Made by a program: the position numbers and the translations under genes. A model generated the notes under the pieces. The model was given only the letters and a program-made list of their open reading frames with translations. It was not told the DNA's origin and did no database searches. From Roseovarius arcticus (GTDB lineage: Bacteria > Pseudomonadota > Alphaproteobacteria > Rhodobacterales > Rhodobacteraceae), in NCBI RefSeq assembly GCF_006125015.1, contig NZ_SZZN01000001.1, positions 1,736,001 through 1,800,000 on the forward strand: 64,000 nt of DNA, given 5' to 3'. Shown piece by piece: positions 1 to 7,777 of this stretch (positions are counted from its first letter, which is position 1; each line of letters begins with the position of its first letter).

Positions 1-156
1 AGATCAGAGATCAAGAGCTGGGGCCTGCGACTGATGCGTCGGAAAGGTCGCCGCCGTGCCGTTGTAGCGGTGGCGCGAAAGTTAGCAGTCATCATGCACC
101 GAATATGGGCAGATGGCACCGAATTCCGTCATGAACCATTGAAGGGAGCAGCATGA
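1..156 (+). CDS. IS110-family transposase, C-terminal end (cut by window start)
   Basis: Reading frame 1 is open from the first base to a TGA at 154-156 (51 codons). The translation has the C-terminal signature of IS110/IS1111 transposases ([20 protein letters not shown], then a segment with ARKLAV and MHRIW, ending in a short charged tail). These enzymes are DEDD recombinases that use a bridge RNA. Only the tail lies in the window, so whether the gene is intact cannot be judged. The 83 bp that follow, up to 239, probably hold the end of this element; I see no gene there. Confidence 0.7.
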   Translation, partial: RSEIKSWGLRLMRRKGRRRAVVAVARKLAVIMHRIWADGTEFRHEPLKGAA

Positions 157-239
157 TCTGACCAAATCTTTTCAACGATCATAGGCGGGATCGTCCCTCA
201 CCGGACGAGGTCTGTGGAAGACGCCGAAAAAGCTTGGTG

Positions 240-259
240 TGCCCCCATCGGGTGGTCCA
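240..259 (+). repeat. IS3 terminal inverted repeat, orfB side
   Basis: TGCCCCCATCGGGTGGTCCA matches the reverse complement of 1476-1495 at 15 of 20 positions, with the outer six and inner eight bases identical. It lies just beyond the orfB stop, as expected for the right end of an IS3 element. Confidence 0.8.
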
Positions 260-268
260 GTTTAAATG

Positions 269-1122
269 TTAATGCATGGTCGGTCTCTGGTCTATCGGTA
301 CGATGCTTTTTGGTGCCGGTGGACGATAATCCAAGGCGCTGTGTGGCCTGACTGTGTTGTAGTGCCGGCGCCATCTTTCGATCAGGATCTGAACCTCGCG
401 CAACGTGAAGAAGACCTCCCCGTTCAGCAGCTCGTCGCGGAAGCGGGAGTTGAAGCTCTCGCAGTATCCGTTTTCCCATGGTGAGCCTGGCGCGATGAAA
501 GCGGTTTTCGCGCCAACTGCCCCGATCCAGGCACGCACTTTTTTTTGCGATAAATTCCGCGCCATTATCCGATCTGATATATTCTGGCGGCCCTCTCAGG
601 ATAAACAGATCGGTCAAGGCGTCGACCACGTCTGTTGAATTGAGCTTACGTTTAACTCTGATCACAAGCGCCTCCTTCGTGAACTCATCGATGATATTCA
701 GTGTGCGGTAGACCCGCCCATCGTGTGTGCGATCTTGGACGAAGTCATACGACCAAACGTGGTTTGGGCGCTCAGGCCGCAGCCTCACGCAAGATCCGTC
801 GTTCAGCCAGAGCCGCCCCTTCTTGGGTTGTTTTTGTGGAACTTTCAGCCCTTCGCGCCGCCAAATTCGCTCTACGCGCTTGTGATTCACATGCCATCCG
901 CTGTTGTTCAACATCCCGGTGATCATGCGGTACCCCCTCTCGGCGATGCGAGCATCGCCTGCCGGGCAGCGCATAGCGTCCGAACTCTTCCGTCAGTGCA
1001 ATGATGTCCTCGGTTAGCCGCGCTTCGTCCGGCAAGCCGCAAGGTTCCTTGCGCTGTGTCGAACGATGCTGCCCGAGTGTGCGGCAGACCCGGCGCTCAG
1101 ATACGCCAAGGGTCTGCCGCAC
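269..1122 (-). pseudogene. IS3-family transposase OrfB (rve/DDE integrase), frameshifted
   Basis: The three reading frames together give a normal IS3 OrfB: a helix-turn-helix region (VSERRVCRTLGQHRST), then HVNHKRVERIWRREGLKVPQ, then the integrase core with the first Asp (VWSYDFVQDR), the second Asp (IRSDNGAEFI) and the Glu (PWENGYCESFNSRF). Two lesions break the frame. A 37-bp palindromic insertion at 935-971 falls between the FGRY and GYRM codons. An A8 run near 539-546, where seven A would keep the frame, shifts it again just after EFIAKK. The GTG at 1122 is the first start in the OrfB frame; real synthesis would rely on -1 frameshifting from orfA. Confidence 0.85.
935..971 (+). repeat. 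palindromic micro-element, copy A (37 bp)
   Basis: This segment interrupts IS3 orfB exactly where the family reads FGRY-GYRM. It begins CCCTCTCGGC and ends GCCGGGCAGCG. The middle forms a perfect hairpin (GGCGATG / CATCGCC with a CGAG loop), followed by a second one (CTGC / GCAG around CGG). Copies of the same element lie at 3944-3985 (inverted) and 4405-4444. Its length of 3n+1 puts orfB out of frame. The last base may be assigned to either edge because one C is shared with the flank. Confidence 0.8.
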
Positions 1123-1154
1123 ATGATCAATGCACCGACGGCGGCGGGAAGGGC

Positions 1155-1433
1155 TTAGAAGTTTCCCCGTGCGGCCTCAGTCAAGATCATCTTGTCCAGT
1201 GTCAGATCCGACACCGCACGCCTGAGCCGAGTATTCTCTGTTTCCAGCTCTTTAAGCCGCTTGAGCTGATTGCGGTTCATGCCGCCATATTCTTTGCGCC
1301 ATCGATAATAAGTCTGAACCGTCACACCGATCTGACGCACCGCTTCCGCCGTCGACCGCCCTTGCCCTTGCAGCACTTCAACTTGCCGTAGCTTCAGCAC
1401 AATATCTTCGGGCTTCTCTCGTTTGCCAGCCAT
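1155..1433 (-). CDS. IS3-family transposase OrfA
   Basis: A 92-aa protein with the helix-turn-helix of IS3 OrfA (PEDIVLKLRQVEVLQGQGRS, then QIGVTVQTYYRWRKEYGG), followed by a leucine-zipper segment (LKRLKELETENTRLRRAVSD). It binds the terminal repeats and, once fused to OrfB by frameshifting, forms the transposase. Length and start are normal. It overlaps the -1 frame of orfB, and the slippery heptamer lies four codons before its stop. The gene itself looks intact although its partner is broken. Confidence 0.9.
   Translation of the reverse strand: MAGKREKPEDIVLKLRQVEVLQGQGRSTAEAVRQIGVTVQTYYRWRKEYGGMNRNQLKRLKELETENTRLRRAVSDLTLDKMILTEAARGNF
1161..1167 (-). other. programmed -1 frameshift heptamer G GGA AAC
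   Basis: On the minus strand the orfA codons just before the stop read CGG GGA AAC TTC TAA. The heptamer GGGAAAC is correctly phased for a -1 slip (G GGA AAC to GGG AAA C), which would carry ribosomes past the orfA stop into the orfB frame (KLLSPSRRRR and on). IS3 elements are known to make their OrfAB fusion this way; use of this site is inferred. Confidence 0.65.
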
Positions 1434-1475
1434 CTCGTCGTCCTCCTGAAAACGGGATAATTCTATCCCAAAAGG

Positions 1476-1495
1476 TGGACCACTTCAGTGGGGGC
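1476..1495 (-). repeat. IS3 terminal inverted repeat, orfA side
   Basis: Its reverse complement begins TGCCCC and ends AGTGGTCCA, pairing with 240-259. It lies 42 bp upstream of the orfA start, as expected for the left end of the element. Confidence 0.8.
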
Positions 1496-1780
1496 ATTCC
1501 AACCGAACCGGACCAACAATGACTGCGAAGAGAAGTGTGACCCGGATGAGAGACAACGATTCCTAAAAGACGGAAAACAAAAGATGAAATGAACTTGACC
1601 CAAACGCCCGATTAGAGAAGTGAGGTTTCGCTGAGGTTGTACCATCGGCCACCTTCAGCGTTTTGATGTGCTGACAGACCAGCAAATCCTCTCGTGGCTT
1701 CCACTTGGTTCAGAACACCCATAATAGTATAAGAAATTGACGTTTCGGTCTCACTCCGCGACGCAAGAGGCTAGATCACG
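1496..1780. other. intergenic, no gene seen
   Basis: 285 bp between the IS3 end and the sensor kinase gene. I find no RNA gene, conserved repeat or convincing promoter. An AT-rich stretch at about 1720-1745 could hold the kinase promoter, but no clear -35/-10 pair stands out. Confidence 0.5.
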
Positions 1781-3214
1781 ATGACCGACGACTCTTCCAC
1801 TGCACTGGCGACTATGAACCCAACCGAAATTGTTGCAACCCTGCGCGAAGGTCTCCTTGTCCTGACTGAAGACCTTACCGTCGAATTCGCCAGCGACAGA
1901 TTTCTGAAAATGTTTCAGGTCGACCTCGATGAAACCGTGGGTCGTGCCCTTTCTGATCTGGGTGACGGCCAGTGGAATATTCCGACCATACTGGACCCAT
2001 TAAACGCGATTGTCGCGCAGAACCTGACGTTCCAAGATGTCGAAATCGAACACCATTTTGATCATATCGGGCGTAAGGTGATGCGACTGAATGCGCGCAA
2101 GACAGTAAGGGCGGACAACAGCACAAAGCAAATTCTGCTGGCGATAGACGATGTAACTGAAGCCGCCGATTACTCCCGGGAACTTAGCCGCCAGCGGCTA
2201 TTGGCGGAAAGCATCGTGGACACATTGCGTGAACCGCTCCTGGTTCTGGACGGTGACCTCCAGATCATTGCGGCGAGCCGTGCATTTTATTCGAAATTCG
2301 AGGTGGATGCGAGACAGGCAATTGGCAAAAATTTGACCAGTCTGGGGAATGGACAATGGGCAAATGCCGAACTGATCCGTCTTCTGAAAGATGTCGTTCC
2401 CGAACATTCGACGATAGAAGGCTATGAAATAACGCATGATTTTCCGCATATTGGCACACGAACGGTTATCCTGAACGCCCGTGAGATTTTCAGCGAGGGC
2501 AACAACACCAAGACCTTGCTACTGGCCATAGAGGACGTGACCGAACGGCGCCGCTTGGGAGCCGAGCGTGATCAGGCCCTCGACCGGTCCAATCAGCTTC
2601 TGGAAGAATTGAACCATCGGGTGATGAATTCTCTGTCGGTGATCGGCTCTGTCATCTCGATGGAAGGGCGAACTATGATCGACGATGCCTGCAAGGCGGC
2701 GTTCGTACGCATGCGCACCCGCATCGAAGCCATCGGAACCCTATATCACACCCTCTCGCGCTCGGCGGCGGTTGATAGCGTTAAGGCAAACGACTACCTG
2801 AGCGCAATTGTTCGCGATACGGTGACCGCGCTGGAAGTGTCGCCCGGAGCGATCACCCTTGATCTTTCGATCGACGATTTCTGGCTGTCCACGCGTATCG
2901 CCGTGCCCCTAGGACTGATCACTAACGAATTGGCGACAAACAGTCTGAAGTATGCTTACGAGGGGCGTGATACCGGAATACTCGGGTTGCGAGTTGTCAC
3001 CGTCGAAGGTGGCTTCGAATTCACGATCTGGGATGATGGCCTAGGCATCGATGAAGACGCACATGTGGATTCCGGCCTTGGTCAGAAACTGGTTGAGGCG
3101 TTCGTTCAGCAATTGGGCGGCGCGATGGAGCGCATCAGCGGAAAGGGCGGAACAATACACACTCTGGCAATTCCGCATTCCACACTGCTCCAACTGCAAG
3201 CCAAACGCACATAG
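1781..3214 (+). CDS. double-PAS sensor histidine kinase (HWE/HisKA_2 type)
   Basis: A 477-aa soluble kinase with no membrane segment. Two PAS domains (about residues 15-128 and 145-255) are near duplicates: both carry a G-D/N-GQW motif, an H-F-x-HIG motif and end in an LLAI-D/E-DVTE segment. They resemble the PAS domains of CheB/CheR-type proteins. The phosphoacceptor box EELNHRVMNSLSVI puts His at residue 279, then come the N-box (LITNELATNSLKYAY, 379-393), a G box (WDDGLGI) and a second glycine motif (SGLGQKLVEAF). The H-box type is that of HisKA_2/HWE kinases, which often signal through the general stress response or light. No response regulator is adjacent, and IS remnants flank it on both sides, so its partner is unknown. 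Confidence 0.85.
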   Translation: MTDDSSTALATMNPTEIVATLREGLLVLTEDLTVEFASDRFLKMFQVDLDETVGRALSDLGDGQWNIPTILDPLNAIVAQNLTFQDVEIEHHFDHIGRKVMRLNARKTVRADNSTKQILLAIDDVTEAADYSRELSRQRLLAESIVDTLREPLLVLDGDLQIIAASRAFYSKFEVDARQAIGKNLTSLGNGQWANAELIRLLKDVVPEHSTIEGYEITHDFPHIGTRTVILNAREIFSEGNNTKTLLLAIEDVTERRRLGAERDQALDRSNQLLEELNHRVMNSLSVIGSVISMEGRTMIDDACKAAFVRMRTRIEAIGTLYHTLSRSAAVDSVKANDYLSAIVRDTVTALEVSPGAITLDLSIDDFWLSTRIAVPLGLITNELATNSLKYAYEGRDTGILGLRVVTVEGGFEFTIWDDGLGIDEDAHVDSGLGQKLVEAFVQQLGGAMERISGKGGTIHTLAIPHSTLLQLQAKRT

Positions 3215-3351
3215 GCGACACTCGCCATGACGTAGAAAGCGAGCAGATTTAGGCGATGAGGCAGCATCCCAATGCTAAGATCCATCGCGCGAACCAATCC
3301 AACACGATGGCGAGGCAGTTAAAGTCTCGCCCTGCTGTCGGCTACATGAAA

Positions 3352-3876
3352 CCCGACCGTCGTTGTGGCCTGAACCGCCCCGTCAGCCTGCGGGTCTACC
3401 CCGAACGTCTGGTGGTCGTTGCCGAGGGTCAGATCCTGTGCGAGCATGTGCGAGTGATCGAGCGCAGCCACCAATTGCCGCCACGGACGATCTACGACCG
3501 GCGGCATTATCTGGCGGTCCTCCAGCGCAAGCCAGGGGCATTACGCAACGGCGCGCCCTTTGCGGAATTCCCTCCGGCCTTCAAACAGCTGCAAGACCTC
3601 ATGTTGCGCCGTCCCGGCGGTGATAGGGAAATGGTCGATATCCTGGCGCAGGTCCTGCATCACCATGAACAGGCGGTGATGGTCGCCGTGGAAATGGCGC
3701 TGGCCGAAGGTGTCGCCACAAAAACCCATGTGTTGAACCTTCTGCACCGTCTGATCGACGGAAAGACGATCGGTGGGCCCGACATCGATACGCCGCAGGC
3801 GCTGATACTTCAGCGCAAACCAATGGCAAACATTGAACGCTACGACGGCCTGCGTGCCCGAACCACCGGCCTTTGA
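3352..3876 (+). pseudogene. IS21 transposase IstA, C-terminal fragment
   Basis: The frame from about 3352 to the TGA at 3874-3876 matches the C-terminal third of IstA: a VSLRVYPERLVVVAEGQI segment, then AVLQRKPGALRNGAPF, GGDREMVDIL and ATKTHVLNLLHRLIDG. The helix-turn-helix and the DDE catalytic core, which precede this part in full-length IstA of about 500 aa, are absent. The upstream codons (3256-3350) do not look like IstA. It overlaps the istB start, as is normal for IS21. Confidence 0.85.
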
Positions 3877-3943
3877 TGCCGCGGTGCCGATGCTCGCGCA
3901 GTTGTTGAAGGCTGAACTGGTTGAGCGGGAGGTGCGTTCCATC

Positions 3944-3985
3944 CGTTGCCCGGCAAGGCGCATGCAAACCATGCTGCCGAGAGGG
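3944..3985 (-). repeat. palindromic micro-element, copy C (42 bp, inverted)
   Basis: Read on the minus strand it begins CCCTCTCGGC and ends GCCGGGCAACG, the same boundaries as copies A and B. The inner hairpin is GCATG / CATGC around GTTTG, with GGC / GCC outside. The second hairpin is TTGCC / GGCAA. Its length is a multiple of three, so it adds 14 codons to istB without breaking the frame. The host sequence without it would read RSI-AYHMK, the normal IstB sequence. Confidence 0.8.
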
Positions 3986-4404
3986 GCCTACCATATGAAG
4001 GCCGCTCGCTTCCCGGCCTATAAGGACCTCTCGGGCTTCGACTTCGCGGCCAGTGAGATCAACGAGGCCACTGTAAGGCAGTTGCATCGCTGTGAGTTCA
4101 TGGACGGCGCACAGAACGTTGTCCTGATCGGTGGCCCCGGCACCGGCAAAACCCATGTTGCCACCGCCCTCGGCGTGCAGGCTGTCGAGCATCACCGCCG
4201 CAAGGTCCGCTTCTTCTCGACCATCGAGCTCGTCAAAACGCTCGAACAGGAGAAGGCCAAAGGGAAAGCCGGGCAGCTGGCCGAAAGCCTCGTCCGCCTG
4301 GACCTCGTGATCTTGGACGAACTTGGCTACCTGCCGTTCAGCGCCTCAGGCGGCGCGTTACTCTTCCATCTGCTCAGCAAGCTTTATGAACGCACCAGCG
4401 TTGT

Positions 4405-4444
4405 CCTTCTCGGCAATTGCTGCGCATTCGCCTGCCAGGCAGCG
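4405..4444 (+). repeat. palindromic micro-element, copy B (40 bp)
   Basis: Begins CCTTCTCGGC and ends GCCAGGCAGCG, inserted where IstB normally reads TSVV-ITTN. The middle can fold as GGC-AAT-GC / GC-ATT-GCC with single-base bulges, followed by the CTGC / GCAG hairpin. With length 3n+1 it shifts istB. It lies 420 bp from copy C in the same gene, in the opposite orientation. Confidence 0.8.
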
Positions 4445-4554
4445 CATCACCACGAACCTGAGCTTCAGCGAATGGGCCACGGTCTTCGGAGACCCCAAAA
4501 TGACGACCGCACTCCTCGACCGCCTGACCCTCCGCTGCCACATCCTGGAGACCG

Positions 4555-4713
4555 GAAATGACAGCTTCCGCTTCAAAGCCAGTTCAGCCGCAGCGGCGCA
4601 GAAGCAGAGGGAGGACAATCATGCATTGACCAAAGCCTGACACCCGAAACGTAACTTAAAGGTGGCTCACTTCTCGATGGAAAACCCGGCTCACTTCCGC
4701 GTGGAAATCTACA
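4555..4713 (+). repeat. IS21 right-end segment, copy 1
   Basis: The end of istB plus the 3' terminus. It is closely matched by 17624-17777 in the same orientation, including both GGCTCACTT boxes and the boundary GTGGAAATCTACA, after which the two copies diverge. The pair brackets the amide operon as a direct repeat. Confidence 0.85.
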
Positions 4714-4799
4714 CTGAAGCGCAGGCACCCTAGCCTCACGGCGACCGGACGAGGGTCTCCGGGGCAGCTGACTCACATCTTTCGTGAAAACCCTGAAAG

Positions 4800-5402
4800 C
4801 TAAATATCGCCAATATTGCGCAATATACCATCGGCATTTATGATTGACTGGGCAATCTCGAACGTAGTGGTTCGCTTGGCCATCGCTTGCTTGCGGATCA
4901 CTGCATAGGCTCCTTTTTCATCGATACTGTGGTGTCGCATCAGGATAAATTTCGCATCATTGATCTTTTGCAAATTGCCCAAACGGTCTCGCAATTTGGA
5001 CAGATCTTTCTGAAATCTTATCTGCTCGGCCCAGTAACGCCTTGCCATCAGCATGCCGCTAAGAACACTTGCTGCGCGCACCGGTTTTGTTAGTAACGCA
5101 TGGGCTCCAATCTCGAAAATCGAGTCCAGCGTCGAAGGGTTCTCATAGCCGATCACGGCAATCACCGTGGGCGGCTCGTGCCCACTGCTGTTTAAAAAGG
5201 ACTTGATAACACTGGTTGGTTGATCTGTGACATCGATGAAAACGAGATCAAATTTCTTTTGCAGTACCTCGGGCAGCGGCCAAGCATTCTCAAAGTTGCA
5301 ACCAATCCGATTGAGCTGCTGTAGCAGATCATCCGCGCTGCGGTCCCTCTGGTGAACAACCAGAGTATGAAGGTCCCTCAACTCCTGAATGAAATCACTC
5401 AT
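4800..5402 (-). CDS. amiR: AmiR-type ANTAR antiterminator
   Basis: A 200-aa protein with an N-terminal pseudo-receiver fold (about 10-125) and a C-terminal ANTAR domain (about 135-195; NDAKFILMRHHSIDEKGAYA, then VIRKQAMAKRTTTFEIAQS). In the Pseudomonas ami system AmiR binds nascent leader RNA and prevents termination; AmiC holds it inactive until an amide is bound. Here it is the last gene of the operon, 3 bp after amiC, matching the amiC-amiR order of Pseudomonas. The likely target is the terminator at 13665-13709 in the operon leader. Confidence 0.85.
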   Translation of the reverse strand: MSDFIQELRDLHTLVVHQRDRSADDLLQQLNRIGCNFENAWPLPEVLQKKFDLVFIDVTDQPTSVIKSFLNSSGHEPPTVIAVIGYENPSTLDSIFEIGAHALLTKPVRAASVLSGMLMARRYWAEQIRFQKDLSKLRDRLGNLQKINDAKFILMRHHSIDEKGAYAVIRKQAMAKRTTTFEIAQSIINADGILRNIGDI

Positions 5403-5405
5403 GTA

Positions 5406-6584
5406 TCATAGCGTTGTTTGGATCACCTTCTGTGTTCTAAACTTTCGGTCATGAATCTCAGGATACACCAAATAGGGATCCGGCTTGACCGAGCGGCGAA
5501 GTTTGTTCTCGATGACGAATTCGCCATTCACATCGACCCGTGCGATACGCGACTGAAGGTAGGTGTGATTGTTGTCAGGGTCGATCTTGATCTGCCCTTG
5601 CGGAGCATCAAACGTCAGGCCGAGTAATGCGTCGTGCAGACGCTCCGTATCCATCTCGCCAACATCTTCTAAAACGGCGGCGAACATGTGCATTTGACTG
5701 TACGCCGCCTCGCAACAGCTGGTCACGTCGCTCACAGTACCAAACTTCTCTTTGTATGCCTTCAAGAACTTGCGATTCGCAGGTGAACTTATGGTGCGAA
5801 AATATGGCGCGGCGGTTATATGTCCTACAGCAGCTTCCGGGCCGATCGCAGCTATTTCAGCCTCGTTAGTGGTGAGGCTGGCAATCGGACACATGCGACC
5901 GTCACCACCGGCCGCATGGTATGCACGATAAAAATCAATGCACATCTGCCCTACCACGGTCGAGAATATCGCATCAGGCTTCATATCCAGAATCTCACGA
6001 GCAATATCCGCAAATCCCTCCTCAGTTGTATCAAAACCAAGATAGCGCTCACCTAGAATTTCTCCACCGCCTTGGCGCAACACATTTCGCATCACACGGT
6101 TCGACTCGCGCGGATAGATATAGTCTGACCCCACGAAAAAGATGCGCTTGCCGAATGTGTTCATCAGATAATTTGCCAAAGGCACGCTATTCTGGTTGGG
6201 GGTCGCGCCACCATAGATGACGTTAGGCGAGTATTCGAAGCCTTCATACAAGGTAGGATAGAAAAACAGCGCATTTCGCCGCTCAACTATCGGCAACACC
6301 TCCTTGCGCGAGGACGACATGTAGCAGCCAAAAAGAGCGGTTATCTTATCGTCGACGATGAGCTTTTCAGCCATTTCGCCGTAGTTGGAAACGATTGAGC
6401 CCGGATTATAACTTACGGGTTTGATCATGCGCCCCCGCACACCGCCACGCGCGTTGATTTCATCAATAGCAAGTAGAGTGCCGTTAAGCTGTGATTGCTC
6501 GATAATCGCCGTCACGCCGGTCGTCGAAAAGAGCATTCCGATTTTCCAGCTCTCCTGACTGTTCACTGCATCTATCCCTTTCAA
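5406..6584 (-). CDS. amiC: AmiC-type amide sensor, negative regulator of amidase
   Basis: A 392-aa periplasmic-binding-protein fold without a signal peptide, so cytoplasmic, as for Pseudomonas AmiC. Characteristic motifs include IGMLFSTTGVTAIIEQSQLN, FGCYMSSSRKEVLPIVE, FFYPTLYEGFEYSPN, YGGATPNQNS and GSDYIYPRESN. AmiC binds small amides and releases AmiR. Its start codon overlaps the amiB stop (ATGA type) and amiR follows after 3 bp, so the three are translationally linked. It is a paralogue of the operon's own transport binding protein (12374-13618), which shares the YPTLYEG and YGGA motifs. Confidence 0.88.
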   Translation of the reverse strand: MKGIDAVNSQESWKIGMLFSTTGVTAIIEQSQLNGTLLAIDEINARGGVRGRMIKPVSYNPGSIVSNYGEMAEKLIVDDKITALFGCYMSSSRKEVLPIVERRNALFFYPTLYEGFEYSPNVIYGGATPNQNSVPLANYLMNTFGKRIFFVGSDYIYPRESNRVMRNVLRQGGGEILGERYLGFDTTEEGFADIAREILDMKPDAIFSTVVGQMCIDFYRAYHAAGGDGRMCPIASLTTNEAEIAAIGPEAAVGHITAAPYFRTISSPANRKFLKAYKEKFGTVSDVTSCCEAAYSQMHMFAAVLEDVGEMDTERLHDALLGLTFDAPQGQIKIDPDNNHTYLQSRIARVDVNGEFVIENKLRRSVKPDPYLVYPEIHDRKFRTQKVIQTTL

Positions 6585-7702
6585 ACATGCCCAAAGACAA
6601 TTTTATCGTTGTGCAGGCCTGCGGTCAGCCTAACCAAGCCACCGCTACCGGGCATACCGAATTTATTACTCGGTTCCAGCAGAAATGTCGCCAATGGAAA
6701 TTCCAAATGCCGCCTCATGGCACGTCTTAGTCCACGCGCGCCAAAGCGTTTGTCATATCCCTGCTCTGCCAGGTATCCCCGCACTGCATCGTTGATGCTA
6801 ATGATGACATCATGCTTTCGCAACCTCCGGTTGAGGCTATCCATTTCGACATTAACAAGTTCCGGCATCGTCTCACGGCCAAGCCAGTTGAACGTGTCGA
6901 TATGGTCGATGCGGTTCACAAATTCAGGTGGAAACCGCTCCAGCAGGCACTTCATCACGATATCATGTGCGCGCGTGCGTTTGTCCTTAGCCGGGCTTTT
7001 GAGCCTGGATAGTATTCCAAGCCGCCCTTCCTCCAATTCCATCAGTTCCCGCGCGCCAAGATTGGATGACATGAAGATTATCGCATTGCGGAACGAATAA
7101 GTTCGCTCACCCGACGCTACGGTCAGCAAGCCATTGTCGAACACGTTTAGCAGCGCCAGCACCACCTCGTTGCTGGCCTTTTCCAGTTCGTCCAGCAGCA
7201 CAATACCTGGAAGGTTGCGGGTGCCTTCGATCTTTTCCGCGTCAAGGATAGTCGTACCCTCCTTGGAACCGACATAGCCCGGCGGCGCGCCGGTGAACGA
7301 CGCGGCGTAATGCTCCTGCGCCAGCGTATTCATGTCGATCCGGCACATTGCATCCGCGTCGCCATAAAGTGCTCGCGCGACCGTGCGCACTGTTTCAGTC
7401 TTGCCGACGCCGGTGGGGCCGCAGAACAGAAGCGACGCGAGCGGCTTGCGCGGATCGCCGATGTCGGCCCGCACTACTTTCAAAATTTCCAAAACCTCCT
7501 CAATGGCGCTATCCTGCCCAATGATCGAGCTGCGCAACTCACGTTCGACTACATCCATGTCGAAGGAAAATCGCGAGTTCAGAATGCCGACCCCGGATGT
7601 CCCGTTCGAGTGGCTGATCTGACGGGTATTTTCATCCGACAGCGCACGGTTGGTCTGCGCCTCACGTTGGGTCGCTTGCATTCGGTCACTCAGAAACGGC
7701 AT
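6581..7702 (-). CDS. amiB: AmiB-like AAA+ ATPase
   Basis: A 373-aa AAA+ protein of the ClpA/ClpB D2 type: a short N-terminal region, Walker A (CGPTGVGKTE, about residue 95), Walker B (GIVLLDELEKA), sensor-1 (FRNAIIFMSSNLGA) and a C-terminal small domain (KRFGARGLRRAMRRHLEFPL). In the Pseudomonas amiEBCRS operon amiB encodes a Clp-related ATPase of unclear role, possibly linked to amide transport. The gene lies between amiE and amiC as there. The 75-bp gap to amiE has no strong terminator. Confidence 0.8.
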   Translation of the reverse strand: MPFLSDRMQATQREAQTNRALSDENTRQISHSNGTSGVGILNSRFSFDMDVVERELRSSIIGQDSAIEEVLEILKVVRADIGDPRKPLASLLFCGPTGVGKTETVRTVARALYGDADAMCRIDMNTLAQEHYAASFTGAPPGYVGSKEGTTILDAEKIEGTRNLPGIVLLDELEKASNEVVLALLNVFDNGLLTVASGERTYSFRNAIIFMSSNLGARELMELEEGRLGILSRLKSPAKDKRTRAHDIVMKCLLERFPPEFVNRIDHIDTFNWLGRETMPELVNVEMDSLNRRLRKHDVIISINDAVRGYLAEQGYDKRFGARGLRRAMRRHLEFPLATFLLEPSNKFGMPGSGGLVRLTAGLHNDKIVFGHV

Positions 7703-7777
7703 TTATTGTCCTCGGGAATTGTGTGCGTGAAAGCGCGGCGCGCAAACCGCGCCGCGCCAGAAGTTTGGGACTTTCCG

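Larger units (their letters stand above)
240..1495 (-). mobile_element. IS3-family insertion sequence (inactivated)
   Basis: A 1256-bp unit bounded by imperfect 20-bp inverted repeats (240-259 and 1476-1495, 15 of 20 positions matching) that begin TGCCCC and end GTGGTCCA. It holds orfA and orfB on the minus strand in the usual IS3 order. No 3-4 bp target duplication is visible: the left flank ends GTG and the right flank starts TTC. This suggests rearrangement after insertion. orfB is disrupted twice, so the copy should be dead. Confidence 0.85.
3833..4640 (+). pseudogene. IS21 helper ATPase IstB, disrupted by two micro-elements
   Basis: IstB is the AAA+ helper of IS21 transposition. Visible parts: EREVRSI, then AYHMKAARFPAYKDLSGFDF, Walker A (GGPGTGKTH), Walker B ([15 protein letters not shown]), and in the shifted frame [20 protein letters not shown] and [16 protein letters not shown]. 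Two foreign segments interrupt it. 3944-3985 (42 bp, in frame) adds RCPARRMQTMLPRG between RSI and AYHMK. 4405-4444 (40 bp) falls between TSVV and ITTN and shifts the frame. The C-terminal part is therefore lost unless the frame is restored; the stop of the restored frame is at 4638-4640. Confidence 0.85.
3352..4713 (+). mobile_element. IS21-family element, 5' truncated
   Basis: Holds the C-terminal part of istA, istB and the IS21 right end, with GGCTCACTT repeated at 4656-4664 and 4688-4696 before the shared boundary at about 4713. The left end and the N-terminal part of istA are missing, and 3215-3351 shows no recognisable left terminus. The last about 160 bp recur in the same orientation at 17624-17777. 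istB carries two micro-element insertions, so the element cannot transpose unaided. Confidence 0.8.

Noticed and set aside
237..1498. Target-site duplication of the IS3 element
   Set aside because: The flanks GTG and TTC do not match, so no duplication can be claimed.
935..4444. Micro-elements as translational bypassing (byp) elements that ribosomes skip
   Set aside because: Size and hairpins fit, but the codons before and at the end of the inserts do not match as take-off and landing pairs (GTC against CGC in copy B; TAT against AGG in copy A).
935..4444. Micro-elements as a CRISPR repeat
   Set aside because: Three copies in two genes, mixed orientation, no regular spacers and no cas genes.
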